A stretch of DNA of 64,000 nucleotides from Micrococcus sp023147585 (GCF_044872765.1 NZ_CP085253.1:496001-560000), one strand, 5' to 3'. Shown: positions 52,958 to 61,073, counted from the first letter of the stretch. Notes: generated from the sequence alone by a model not told the origin. A program made the numbers and translations.

Positions 52958-53221
52958 ATGTTCACGATCCCCGGCACCAACGACATCGACTTCGACGCCC
53001 CGGCCGTCGAGACCCACTACGGCCCCCTCTACTACGTCCCCACCGGCCCGATCACCGTCCGCCGCGACGGCGACATCGAGTTCGATGACCCCGAGTTCGA
53101 CGAGCTGATCGCCGACGAGGCGGAGCGCCGCCTCCGGGAGGACGCCAAGTACGACAGCGCCTTCTGGCGCCTCGAGGAGACCTACCTCGACGACCTCGCC
53201 CTCGAGGCGGTGGCCGCGTGA
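52958..53221 (+). CDS. Acidic phage early protein, unknown function
   Basis: 87 residues, 23 Asp/Glu against 7 Lys/Arg. No known domain. RBS GAAGGAGAA is strong. First gene behind promoter P3; its stop overlaps the next start (GTGA). Confidence 0.65.
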   Translation: MFTIPGTNDIDFDAPAVETHYGPLYYVPTGPITVRRDGDIEFDDPEFDELIADEAERRLREDAKYDSAFWRLEETYLDDLALEAVAA

Positions 53222-53406
53222 GGGACGACCTCCTGGACGTCGCGGAGGCCGCCGGCGTGACCGGCGGCCCCGCGGGGCCCGAGCACGTGGCCGTGGTCCT
53301 CACCTGGGACGAGGCACCGGAGGAGCCGGAGGCGGAGACGATCCACCTCGGCACGCTCGTCCTGCTCATGCTCGCGGTCCTGATCCTGGCGGGGGTGGTG
53401 GCGTGA
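53218..53406 (+). CDS. Small phage protein with a C-terminal membrane helix
   Basis: 62 residues. A charged N-terminal part is followed by a hydrophobic helix at the extreme C-terminus (HLGTLVLLMLAVLILAGVVA), so it is likely tail-anchored. Overlaps both neighbours by four bases. Function unknown. Confidence 0.6.
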   Translation: MRDDLLDVAEAAGVTGGPAGPEHVAVVLTWDEAPEEPEAETIHLGTLVLLMLAVLILAGVVA

Positions 53407-53756
53407 GCGTCAAGGCCTTCATCGCGCAGCTGCGCCGGGGCCGGGCAGCCACGCCCGTGGCCCCCGAGGAGCGCGCCACTGCCCGTCAGGTCGAGTACGC
53501 CCGAGACCTCCTGGAGGGGGGCGGCTGGTCGGTCGACGTGCTCTCGCCCGCGCACTGGTGCGCGGGGCTGCGTTTCAGCATCGGGGAGACCGATGCAGAC
53601 CCGGAGACCGGCGAGGCCGCGATCACGCCGGGCCAGGTGCTGGCCCGCATGTCCCGCTCGCAGGTCTCGGCCGTGATCTCGGCGCTCGAGCGCTTCCGGT
53701 GGGGCGGCCACGAGTTCAGGGAGAGCGCCTGGCTGCTGAACGAGACCGCGCCCTGA
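53403..53756 (+). CDS. Hypothetical phage protein
   Basis: 117 residues, GTG start overlapping the preceding stop. The segment ATARQVEYARDLLEGGGW resembles the short N-terminal repeat of phage recombination or single-strand-binding-type proteins, but no family can be named. Last gene of the P3 operon. Confidence 0.6.
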   Translation: MSVKAFIAQLRRGRAATPVAPEERATARQVEYARDLLEGGGWSVDVLSPAHWCAGLRFSIGETDADPETGEAAITPGQVLARMSRSQVSAVISALERFRWGGHEFRESAWLLNETAP

Positions 53757-54208
53757 CGTAGGCCCGCGCCGGCGGAGCTGAAGGCCTGATCCAGCCCCCG
53801 AGGAGCTCCGCGACGGTGTTCGCGGGGCTCCTTCGTGTGTGGCCTCATTGGTCCCGGCTAGGGACCGGCATTGGCCCATTGGGCATCGCCCGAGCGCAGC
53901 GAGGGACCATCATCGGGCACCGTCGGCTATGCCGACCACCACTACTCGGACCCTCGTCGTGGTGCCAGTGCCCCTTATGCCCTTGTTCGGACCCCGCGTC
54001 GGAGCGTTAGCGGAGACCGGGGGCCGGGCCGATCTGGTTTCTGATCAGGGGGAAAGGGTCTCGATGGGCCGGGCGTTGCGACCCTCGAAGAGGGCGTTGA
54101 GACCCGTCCGGCCCATTGGGACCCCCCGTAGAAATCCCTGATCAGAAACAAAGAGGGTCGCAACGAGCGCCAGCTCTCGCTGGTTCCTCGTTGCGACCCT
54201 CTGTTCAG
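53757..54208. repeat. Non-coding region with crossing inverted repeats
   Basis: A perfect 14-bp inverted repeat, GTTTCTGATCAGGG (54037-54050) and its complement (54136-54149), encloses two further pairs in the crossing order A-B-A'-B': GGGTCTC (54056)/GAGACCC (54099) and ATGGGCCGG (54064)/CCGGCCCAT (54108). The motif GTTGCGACCCTC (54075-54086) can pair with 54153-54164, competing with the terminator stem described next. No ORF in this interval is convincing. Confidence 0.6.
54152..54202. terminator. Terminator of the DUF4192 gene, part of an alternative-pairing array
   Basis: A perfect 15-bp stem AGAGGGTCGCAACGA/TCGTTGCGACCCTCT with a 21-base loop, directly after the leftward DUF4192 stop. 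Its left arm can instead pair with 54075-54086. Confidence 0.65.
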
Positions 54209-55117
54209 TCAGTGATCGGCGGTGGTCAGGTGGTCATTGGACAGGTGCTGGGCCTTCCAGACGGTCCAGTCGTCGGGGTGTCCTGGTGCGTCCGTGGTGC
54301 TGGCCATCCAGCGGACCACGGGGTGGACGTACGGAGACCCGAGCAGGTGCCCGAGCGCGACCCGGCAGGAGGTCCAGTCCCCCGAGGCGAACGCGGCGGC
54401 GGCGGCCACGGTGAGCGGTCCGGCGGCGATCGAGGCCGGCACCGCGCGCACCACGGCGGCCCAGTCGGCGAGCACCTGGCCGGCGTTCGTGCGCTCGATC
54501 GTGCCGAGCACGTGCTCCAGGACGGTGGGCAGGGCGACCAGCGCAGCACGGGCCCCTGGGCTCGTGGTGTGCGCCAGGGCGTCCACGGGTGCGTGCCCGT
54601 CCGTGAGGGACAGCAGCGCGTCCGTGGCGTCCCCGGCGGCGTCCGGGTCGAGCTCGGCACCGGGCTCCAGGTGCGCGGCGTGCTCGGCGCGGGACCGGGA
54701 CGGGGCGCAGCCGGCCAGGGCCAGGCGCACGGCCTCGGGGTGGTCGCGGACCTCGTCGATCGGGCCGCCGCGGCTCGGCTCGTCCGCGGCGCGCCAGGCG
54801 TCCTCGAGCACCAGCAGCACGTCGGCCACGGAGCAGCGCTCGTCCTCCGGGCCGGCGATCGCGCGGGCGAGCATGAGCGCGCGGTACGGGTGCATGCCGT
54901 AGCCGACCACCGCGACTCCGGTCACCTCCTCGGGCTCGGCGGCGGCGGTCATGGTCTCCAGCGCCCGGGGGTCGGCGAGATCGGCGAGGGCCACGCGGGC
55001 GGCGAGCAGTACGCGGCCACGGTCGCTGAGGTAGCAGGCGACGGCGTCCCCGGGCGACGGGGCGTAGCCGAGGATCGAGGGGACGGCGCAGATGAGGCCA
55101 GCGGGATCGGTGAGCAT
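54209..55117 (-). CDS. DUF4192 family protein
   Basis: 302 residues. Family features: DPAGLICAVPSILGYAPSPGDAVACYL at the N-terminus, R.ALADLAD, and the C-terminal WTSCRVALGHLLGSPYVHPVVRWMAS. DUF4192 occurs widely in actinobacteria and their phages; function is unknown. RBS GAAGGAG, ATG 55117. It is the only large leftward gene in the prophage part seen, so it may be expressed in the lysogen. Confidence 0.82.
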   Translation of the reverse strand: MLTDPAGLICAVPSILGYAPSPGDAVACYLSDRGRVLLAARVALADLADPRALETMTAAAEPEEVTGVAVVGYGMHPYRALMLARAIAGPEDERCSVADVLLVLEDAWRAADEPSRGGPIDEVRDHPEAVRLALAGCAPSRSRAEHAAHLEPGAELDPDAAGDATDALLSLTDGHAPVDALAHTTSPGARAALVALPTVLEHVLGTIERTNAGQVLADWAAVVRAVPASIAAGPLTVAAAAAFASGDWTSCRVALGHLLGSPYVHPVVRWMASTTDAPGHPDDWTVWKAQHLSNDHLTTADH

Positions 55118-55133
55118 GGGGTCTCCTTCGTTG

Positions 55134-55147
55134 GTTCAAGCTTTAAC
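55134..55147. promoter_or_regulatory. Near-palindrome in the DUF4192 leader
   Basis: GTTCAAGCTTTAAC is palindromic at 12 of 14 positions and AT-rich. It lies 17 bp in front of the DUF4192 start, well placed for an operator. Confidence 0.4.
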
Positions 55148-55261
55148 CCTCCGCATCGACATCTGCAGCCGCAGCGCGACCACACCGACACACCAGCGAG
55201 GGGCGCCCTGGCTCCCGGCGGCGGCTACGCCGCGGCAGAGCGCCGGAGGGCGGCGGCAGAA

Positions 55262-55491
55262 GTCAGACACGCGTCAGACACGCCGGTTCGGCTGGCCTAC
55301 GTGTGGAAATGGCGGCGAAGGGCCGATGTCTGTCTTGTCTTACTTTTAGACGGCAAACCTCCTAGAGAGGGTCGTATCTCTACTCTCTATAGAACTTTCC
55401 TCTAGAGAGTAAGACAAGTCAGACATCATGCAGTTTCGGCTGAAGTACCAGCAGAAACGGTGTCTAGATCCTTGTCTGACCCGTGTCTGAC
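55262..55491. repeat. Iteron-like cluster in an AT-rich region (candidate phage origin)
   Basis: GTCAGACAC-type 9-mers occur at 55262, 55273, 55418 (GTCAGACAT) and inverted at 55472 (TTGTCTGAC) and 55483 (GTGTCTGAC). A 19-bp inverted repeat with one mismatch (55325-55343 and 55409-55427) encloses CTAGAGAG and CTCTCTATAG repeats of high AT content. The whole 55118-55785 interval has no supported gene. Confidence 0.6.
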
Positions 55492-55628
55492 TGCGCGAAT
55501 CAGCAGACATCGGGCCTCCGCCGCTCCTGCGCCACGTGGGCTCCCCGCTCGCTCCGCGTGGGCCGCCGCCGGGCCTTTCTGCCCCCTGACCAGGGGAAAC
55601 GGCATCGGGGATTTCTTCGCCTCTGGAC

Positions 55629-55657
55629 TTGCTTTAGGTCCTCGCCCTTGGTATGCT
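55629..55657 (+). promoter_or_regulatory. Phage promoter P4
   Basis: -35 TTGCTT (55629), 17 bp, -10 TATGCT (55652). It is preceded by GATTTCTTCGCCTCTGG, which closely matches GATTTCTTCGTCTGCGG in front of P3. It drives the nuclease gene operon. Confidence 0.6.
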
Positions 55658-55785
55658 TATAGCAGCGGCCCGGAAGGACGAAGGGCCGCCCCGGCGGGAG
55701 GCCGGGAGCACGCCGAAGATCGGGAAGCCTGACGGCCGCCCGGCGCGTGGAGTCGCCGACACCACGCCCCGAAGGAGCGCTCCCC

Positions 55786-56109
55786 ATGTCTGCCCTCTCC
55801 AACGCCCTCCGTGCGCCGGCCCCGCGGCCCGCGCGCGTGACCTGCCCGGCCGGGCTGGTCCAGATTCGCCTGGCGGTCGAGGACCCCGAGGCCTACGAGG
55901 CCCTGGAGGCCTTCTACGCCGCCCCCGCCCGCGTCGGCCGGGTCGGCGACCAGCTCACCCCGCCGCGCGTGCGTCAGGCGCTGATCGACACCCTCGGCGT
56001 CGACGTGCCGTCTCAGACGATCGGGAAGCACCGCGGCTTCGGCTGCAGCTGCTCCCGCGAGAAGCTGGACGCGGCCATCGCCGCCGCCCGTGAGGAGGCC
56101 GGCGAATGA
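55786..56109 (+). CDS. Phage protein sharing its N-terminus with the next gene
   Basis: 107 residues, RBS GAAGGAG, ATG 55786. It starts MSALSNALRAPAPRPAR, much like MSALADALRAPAS of the following protein. The C-terminal half (LTPPRVRQALIDTLGVDVPSQTIGKHRGFGCSC) looks like a small DNA-binding HTH. Possibly a DNA-binding partner or regulator of the following metallophosphoesterase. Confidence 0.65.
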   Translation: MSALSNALRAPAPRPARVTCPAGLVQIRLAVEDPEAYEALEAFYAAPARVGRVGDQLTPPRVRQALIDTLGVDVPSQTIGKHRGFGCSCSREKLDAAIAAAREEAGE

Positions 56110-57296
56110 GCGCCCTGGCCGACGCCCTGCGCGCCCCGGCGTCCACCGCCCCGGCCCCGCGCCCCCGCCCTGACGCCCCCGCACTCGTGGACTGGGACGG
56201 AGTCACCGGCACGGCCGTCCTGACCACCGCGCCGCAGCCCGCCGCGTACGACTCGATCGTCGAGGCCCTGGGCTTCGACCCCGAGGACGTGCAGGTCGAG
56301 GGCACGCCCAAGGCCTGGACGATGGCCGCCAAGGACGGCGAGCGCCAGGTCCAGTACTGGGCCAAGCTCCGCCACCGCAGTACCATCGTCGCCACGCCGG
56401 TCCTCGACGGTCTGCTGGCCGCCAGCCGTGCCCGTCGTTCGCTGGTGCCCCGTGACGGCTCCACCGCCGTCGTCGTGTGCCTGGCCGACCTGCAGATCGG
56501 CAAGCAGGACTGGCGCGGCGGGACGCCCGAGCTGATCGAGCGCATCGCCACGACCATGGACGAGCTGGAGGCGCACCTGCGCCGCACCAACCCGGCGCAC
56601 GTGGTGCTGGCCGACCTGGGCGACATCGTCGAGGGCATGGAGTCCGGCGGCGGCCTGGAGTCGGCGCTGTCCAGCAACGACCTGAGCCTGCCGTCGCAGA
56701 TCGAGGTCGCGGCCCAGATCGTGCACTGCTTCGTCGAGCTGTGCGCGCGCTACGCCGACGAGGTCACCGTCGCCGGCGTCGGCTCGAACCACTGCCGCCT
56801 GCGCCGCGGCAAGGTCGACATCGGCACGCCCGCGGACGACTTCGGCCTCATGCTGATGCGGATCCTGCGCCAGCAGTACCGTAATCACCCGGCGTTCGAG
56901 CACGTGCGCTTCGTCCTGCCGGCCGAGTACGAGGAGCACGTCCTTCTCGACGTCCTCGGGACCCGGATCGGCATCGTCCACGGACACCAGGCCCGGTCTG
57001 TGCAGAAGATCGGCGACTGGTGGGCCAAGCAGTCCCACGGCGGATCGACCCTCGGCGACGCTGACCTGCTGCTCGTCGGGCATTACCACCACTGGGCGAC
57101 CGCCCCGTCCGGCAGGAGCATCCACACCGGGCGCGAGAAGCGCTTCCATGTCGCCCCGACGCTGGACAACGGCTCGAGCTGGTTCCGCAACGCCGGCGGC
57201 GGCGCGGACTCCGACACCGGTCTGTTGACGCTGACCGTCACCGAGGGCGTCGGCGTGGTCGACACCCGTGTGCTCCGCGAAGGGGGCTGGCTCTGA
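56106..57296 (+). CDS. Phage metallophosphoesterase (nuclease/phosphatase)
   Basis: 396 residues. Calcineurin-like metal motifs are complete: CLADLQIGKQD (Asp128), LADLGDIVEGM (Asp173), GVGSNHCR (Asn-His), VHGHQAR and LLVGHYHHW. Likely a DNA exo- or endonuclease, or an RNA/DNA phosphatase, in phage replication. The first 25 residues resemble the preceding protein. Overlaps neighbours at both ends. Confidence 0.82.
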   Translation: MSALADALRAPASTAPAPRPRPDAPALVDWDGVTGTAVLTTAPQPAAYDSIVEALGFDPEDVQVEGTPKAWTMAAKDGERQVQYWAKLRHRSTIVATPVLDGLLAASRARRSLVPRDGSTAVVVCLADLQIGKQDWRGGTPELIERIATTMDELEAHLRRTNPAHVVLADLGDIVEGMESGGGLESALSSNDLSLPSQIEVAAQIVHCFVELCARYADEVTVAGVGSNHCRLRRGKVDIGTPADDFGLMLMRILRQQYRNHPAFEHVRFVLPAEYEEHVLLDVLGTRIGIVHGHQARSVQKIGDWWAKQSHGGSTLGDADLLLVGHYHHWATAPSGRSIHTGREKRFHVAPTLDNGSSWFRNAGGGADSDTGLLTLTVTEGVGVVDTRVLREGGWL

Positions 57297-57568
57297 TGCT
57301 GATGATCGAGAACGCCGAGACCGGCCAGATGGAGCTGCACCCGGACGCCGAGCTGACCGAGAACCAGATGCACGAGGGCGTCGCCGCCCTCGTGTGGCAC
57401 GAGACCGGCGACGGTCACGGCGAGTGGCGCACGCCCGAGGGTGCGCTGGTGCTCTCCTGGGACGAGGACGAGCGCTGCTGGGTCGACGTGCCGGACTGTG
57501 CCGAGTACGACACCGTCGCCCTCTGGTGCTCCGCCTACCCGTGGGCGCGGCTGGAGGTGACCCCGTGA
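57296..57568 (+). CDS. Hypothetical small phage protein
   Basis: 90 residues, acidic, with several Trp. No recognised domain. The ATG shares its first base with the preceding stop, and its own stop overlaps the next GTG. Confidence 0.62.
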   Translation: MLMIENAETGQMELHPDAELTENQMHEGVAALVWHETGDGHGEWRTPEGALVLSWDEDERCWVDVPDCAEYDTVALWCSAYPWARLEVTP

Positions 57569-58314
57569 GCCGCGAGGAGCGCACCTGCGCCGCGTGCAAG
57601 ACGCACCCGGCCCACCTGTCCTGGCTGTGCGTCGGCTGCCGCGGGGACTTCGAGTCCCAGGTCCAGCGCCTGCCGCGTCTGCGCGACGAGCTGGAGGCGG
57701 CCCTCGTGAAGAGCGGGGGCCGCCCCTCCGGCGGGGGCGGCTCCGCCATCGCCGCGCCGCTGCCGATCAACCTGAACGCGTCCGACCTGCTCGCCGACCT
57801 GGCCGCCTGGCAGCGCCGCGCATGGTCGCTGCTGCCCGCCGGCGCACGCCGCCCGGGCGTGACCCTGGCCGGCGTGGTCCCGACCCTGGTCCTCCTGCCG
57901 CTGGTCGGCGACGTGGCCGGCGAGCTCTGGTGGCTCTACGAACGCACCCGCCGGCTGGCTGAGCCGCCCGCCGAGCGCGTCGGGCTGGGCCGGTGCACGT
58001 GCGGTGCCGACCTGCTGGCACCGTTGGACGCTCACCGCGAGCGCTGCTCGAGCTGCGGCACCGTGCACGACGTGCAGGCGCTGCTGGCCGAGCGCACCGC
58101 CCGCGCCCGCGCCGTGGCCGAGGCCGACTACGCCGACCAGCTCCTGTCGCCCGCGGCGATCGAGGCGCTGACCGGTGGCCGGGTCCGCGCCGAGCGGATC
58201 CGCCAGTGGAAGCGCCGGGGGAAGCTGGAGAGCCACCCCGGCACCGCCGGCCGCCCGGTCTACCGGCTCGGCGACGTGCTCGAGGTCGAGGGGCCGCGCG
58301 GTGGCCGGGCCTGA
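57565..58314 (+). CDS. Phage zinc-finger and helix-turn-helix protein
   Basis: 249 residues from GTG 57565. Two cysteine clusters, CAACKTHP...LCVGC at the N-terminus and CTCGADLLAP...CSSCG around 150-172, suggest zinc ribbons. The C-terminal segment LLSPAAIEALTGGRVRAERIRQWKRRGKL...VYRLGDVLE is an HTH of the type found in phage DNA-binding proteins. Probably a DNA-binding regulator or replication protein. Confidence 0.72.
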   Translation: MSREERTCAACKTHPAHLSWLCVGCRGDFESQVQRLPRLRDELEAALVKSGGRPSGGGGSAIAAPLPINLNASDLLADLAAWQRRAWSLLPAGARRPGVTLAGVVPTLVLLPLVGDVAGELWWLYERTRRLAEPPAERVGLGRCTCGADLLAPLDAHRERCSSCGTVHDVQALLAERTARARAVAEADYADQLLSPAAIEALTGGRVRAERIRQWKRRGKLESHPGTAGRPVYRLGDVLEVEGPRGGRA

Positions 58315-58582
58315 GGCACGCATCGAGGCCTACCTCCGGAAGGAGGTGGAGGCGGCCGGGGGCCTGTGCTGGAAGTGGGTGTCCCCGGCCAACGCCGGGG
58401 TTCCCGACCGGATCGTCATGCTCGCCGGCCGCGTGGTCTTCGTCGAGCTGAAGGCCGCGGGCGAGCGCCCCCGGCCCCTCCAGCTGGTCAAGCACCGGCA
58501 GCTGCGCGCCGTCGGCATGGACGTCCGTGTGATCGACTCCCGCGACGGGTGCCGCGCCCTTGTCAGGGAACTCACAGCCTGA
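58301..58582 (+). CDS. VRR-NUC domain nuclease
   Basis: 93 residues from GTG 58301, overlapping the previous gene by 14 bp. The compact PD-(D/E)xK fold is complete: GVPDRIVM (Asp36), VVFVELKA (Glu49, Lys51) and Q61. Stand-alone phage VRR-NUC enzymes are Holliday-junction-type resolvases or structure-specific nucleases. Confidence 0.82.
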   Translation: MAGPEARIEAYLRKEVEAAGGLCWKWVSPANAGVPDRIVMLAGRVVFVELKAAGERPRPLQLVKHRQLRAVGMDVRVIDSRDGCRALVRELTA

Positions 58583-58662
58583 GGGCTGGAGCGGCGGGAC
58601 ATTGTAGTCTATGCTGGTGAGTGCAAGGTGGTTGGAGCCTTCCTTGCGCTTGTGGATGTGTT

Positions 58663-58694
58663 GGGGGTCACGCTCGTACAGCGGCGTGACCCCC
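58663..58694 (+). terminator. Terminator after the early/middle phage operon
   Basis: 11-bp perfect stem GGGGGTCACGC/GCGTGACCCCC, 80 bp past the VRR-NUC stop. A smaller hairpin GCAAGG/CCTTGC precedes it (58623-58647). Confidence 0.65.
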
Positions 58695-58729
58695 TCCATG
58701 TTTCCCAGGGAACCCACAGCTACGAACCC

Positions 58730-58759
58730 TTGACGCCCGCCCCGTCTGTCACGTAGTCT
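58730..58759 (+). promoter_or_regulatory. Strong phage promoter P5 upstream of the packaging genes
   Basis: -35 TTGACG (58730-58735), 18 bp, -10 TAGTCT (58754-58759). It is the best sigma-70-type match in the prophage. The predicted start (about 58766) lies ahead of the large hairpin, not directly ahead of a convincing gene. Confidence 0.6.
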
Positions 58760-58765
58760 GTAACT

Positions 58766-58910
58766 ATGATCGCCACTGGTGGCGGTCGCGGCCCCCGCAC
58801 CTCCCACTTCGGCGGGCAATGGCCGCTTGAACACCACGGCCCCCAGGCTCCCTCCGCGTGTCCCTCCTTCCACGCGGAAGGTCGAGCCGGGGGCCGTGGT
58901 GTCTCTCCAA
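58766..58910 (+). ncRNA. Candidate structured phage RNA or leader
   Basis: Downstream of P5, 58831-58902 can fold into one long hairpin: 14 bp (ACACCACGGCCCCC with its complement), one bulged A, 5 bp (GGCTC/GAGCC), an internal loop and 8 bp (TCCGCGTG/CACGCGGA). A 65-codon frame starts at 58766, but its composition follows the hairpin and it is not supported as a gene. The element could be a small RNA, a late-operon leader or part of the packaging site. Confidence 0.45.
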
Positions 58911-58952
58911 CCGCTTATATCCGCCGAATATCACCGATTCTGAGGGGGCACC

Positions 58953-59642
58953 GTGACGACTGACGTCTCCCCCTTCGGTGTCGAGATCGAACCGGTCGAG
59001 GGCTTCGAGCCCGAGGACGTCCCCAAGCACGACGTGACGCCGAAGCGCGTCCCCCAGTGCTCGGCCACGGCCAAGCGCTCCGGCCAGCGCTGCATGCGCC
59101 CGGTGGTGCCGGGCGCGAGCGTCTGCAAGTTCCACGGAGGCAACGCGCCCGCTGTCCAGAAGGCCGCCCGCCGCCGGGTGCTGGAAGCATCCGCCGCCAA
59201 GGACGTGGCTCTCTTTGGTGGCCGGCGCGAACTGCATCCGGCGCAGGCGCTGCTCGAGCTCGTGCAGTCCAAGGCCGCCGAGGTCGCGTACTGGGAGGGC
59301 CGGGTCGCCGAGATCGACGACCACGACGCCCTGGTCTGGGACGAAGCAGAGGCCGAGCGCACCGAGTCGACCCAGTTCGGCTCGGTAACCCGCACCATCG
59401 AACGCGCCGGTGCCGCCGTCGAGCTGCAGCTGCTGCACGACGCCCAGGACGCCCTGGCCCGCTATGCCGCCGCGTCCCTCCGCGCCGGCGTCGACGCGGC
59501 CATGGTCGAGCTCGCCAAGGCCCAGGCCACCCAGATCGTCGCCGTCCTCCAGTCCGCCCTGTCCGACCCGCGCATCGCTGCCGCGCCCGACGTGGCGCGC
59601 GCCGTGATCCTCGATGCTGTGAAGGTGGTGTCCTCCGGGTGA
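58953..59642 (+). CDS. Probable terminase small subunit
   Basis: 229 residues from GTG 58953. The zinc-type start CSATAKRSGQRCMRPVVPG...CKFHGGNAP is typical of proteins encoded directly before large terminases in actinophages. The rest is helical, as in small terminases that bind the packaging site. The assignment rests mainly on position; its stop overlaps the large-terminase start. Confidence 0.68.
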   Translation: MTTDVSPFGVEIEPVEGFEPEDVPKHDVTPKRVPQCSATAKRSGQRCMRPVVPGASVCKFHGGNAPAVQKAARRRVLEASAAKDVALFGGRRELHPAQALLELVQSKAAEVAYWEGRVAEIDDHDALVWDEAEAERTESTQFGSVTRTIERAGAAVELQLLHDAQDALARYAAASLRAGVDAAMVELAKAQATQIVAVLQSALSDPRIAAAPDVARAVILDAVKVVSSG

Positions 59643-61054
59643 TCGACGTGTGGCAGGCGGTGCTCGACCAGCTCGACCCCGCCCGCCGCGTCCAGCTCGC
59701 CACCCCCGGCGAGCTGGCCCGCTACCTGAACCCGAAGACGCGGCAGACCCCGGCGCTCGACCTGATCGACGAGGCGCTGGTCGAAGCGCTGAACACCCCC
59801 GACGGCCGGCTGATCATCAGCATGCCGCCTCAGGAGGGCAAGAGCGTCCGGGCCGCCGGCGACTTCCCCGTCTTCGCCCTGCTGCACGACCCGGACACCC
59901 GCATCGTCTGCGCCTCCTACGGCGCCGACCTCGCGGTGCGCAACGGGCGGGCCATCCGCCGCCGCATCACGTCGAACCCCGAGCTGGGGCTGGAGGTTGC
60001 CGCGGACAACGGCTCCGTGGCCGACTGGGCAATCGCCGGGCACACCGGCGGCGTCTTCTCCGTCGGCATCGGCGGCGGCGTCACCGGTCGTCCCGCGGAC
60101 CTGCTCATCATCGACGACCCGATCAAGTCCCGCGCCGACGCCGAGTCGACCGCCTACCGCGAGCGCGTCTGGGACTGGTGGACCGACGAGGCCTCCGCCC
60201 GTCTGGCGCCTGGTGCGACGGTCGTCGTGATCATGACGCGGTGGCACGAGGACGACCTCGCCGGCCGCCTGCTCGAGCGCAACGCCGACGCCGGGTGGAA
60301 GTTCCTGAACATCCCCGCCCAATGCGAGGACCCGACCGAGGATCCCCTGCAGCGCGAGCACGGCGAGTTCATGCTCTCCGCCCGTGGCCGCACCAGCGAG
60401 CAGTGGGAGGCGCGCAAGGCCACCGCCGGCGCGCGCACCTGGGCCGCCCTGTACCAGGGGCGCCCCTCCCCCGCCGACGGCGACGTATTCCAGCGCGAGC
60501 ACTGGCGGCACTGGGCGCGGCTGCCCGACCTCGACCGCTGCAAGCTGTACCAGTCCTGGGACCTGGCCTTCACCGGCTCTGCCTCTTCCGACTACGTCGT
60601 CGGCCAGGTCTGGGCGCACGAGCCTGCAACGGGTCGGCACTACCTGCTGGACCAGGTCCGCGGGCGCTGGTCCTTCACCGAGACCATCGAGCAGATGCTC
60701 CGCCTCACCTACACGTGGCCGGCGGCGCTGACCAAGCTCGTCGAGTCCAAGGCCAACGGTGCCGCGGCGATCGACACCCTCACTCAGCGCGGCATCGTCG
60801 GCATCGTGCCGGTGGTCCCGCGCGAGGGCAAGGTCTTCCGCGCCGAGGTGGTCGCCCCGGTGCTCGAGTCCCACCACGTGATCCTGCCGCTGCCGTCCTA
60901 CGCACCGTGGGTCGGCGAGCTGATCGAGGAGGCCGCGGCCTTCCCCAACGCCAAGCACGACGACCAGGTCGACGCGCTGACCCAGTACCTCTCCCACGCC
61001 GCCCTGCCACAGAGCAACAAGGGCTGGTCCTCCGGCTTCGTCGACATGGGCTGA
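59639..61054 (+). CDS. terL: Terminase large subunit
   Basis: 471 residues from GTG 59639. The ATPase domain has Walker A SMPPQEGKS (61-69) and Walker B DLLIIDDP (154-161). The RNase H-like nuclease has SWDLAF and the late acidic KHDDQVDALTQYL. It packages DNA into proheads and cuts concatemers. The longer upstream frame is an overlap with the preceding gene. Confidence 0.93.
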   Translation: MIDVWQAVLDQLDPARRVQLATPGELARYLNPKTRQTPALDLIDEALVEALNTPDGRLIISMPPQEGKSVRAAGDFPVFALLHDPDTRIVCASYGADLAVRNGRAIRRRITSNPELGLEVAADNGSVADWAIAGHTGGVFSVGIGGGVTGRPADLLIIDDPIKSRADAESTAYRERVWDWWTDEASARLAPGATVVVIMTRWHEDDLAGRLLERNADAGWKFLNIPAQCEDPTEDPLQREHGEFMLSARGRTSEQWEARKATAGARTWAALYQGRPSPADGDVFQREHWRHWARLPDLDRCKLYQSWDLAFTGSASSDYVVGQVWAHEPATGRHYLLDQVRGRWSFTETIEQMLRLTYTWPAALTKLVESKANGAAAIDTLTQRGIVGIVPVVPREGKVFRAEVVAPVLESHHVILPLPSYAPWVGELIEEAAAFPNAKHDDQVDALTQYLSHAALPQSNKGWSSGFVDMG

Positions 61055-61073
61055 TCGCCCCGAAAGGAGCGCC

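Noticed and set aside
55262..55491. The GTCAGACA repeats as a CRISPR-like array
   Set aside because: Units are short, in both orientations and unevenly spaced, which fits iterons or operators.
58766..58963. 65-codon ORF after promoter P5
   Set aside because: Its sequence is dictated by the large hairpin and it overlaps the next gene start; reported as candidate RNA instead.
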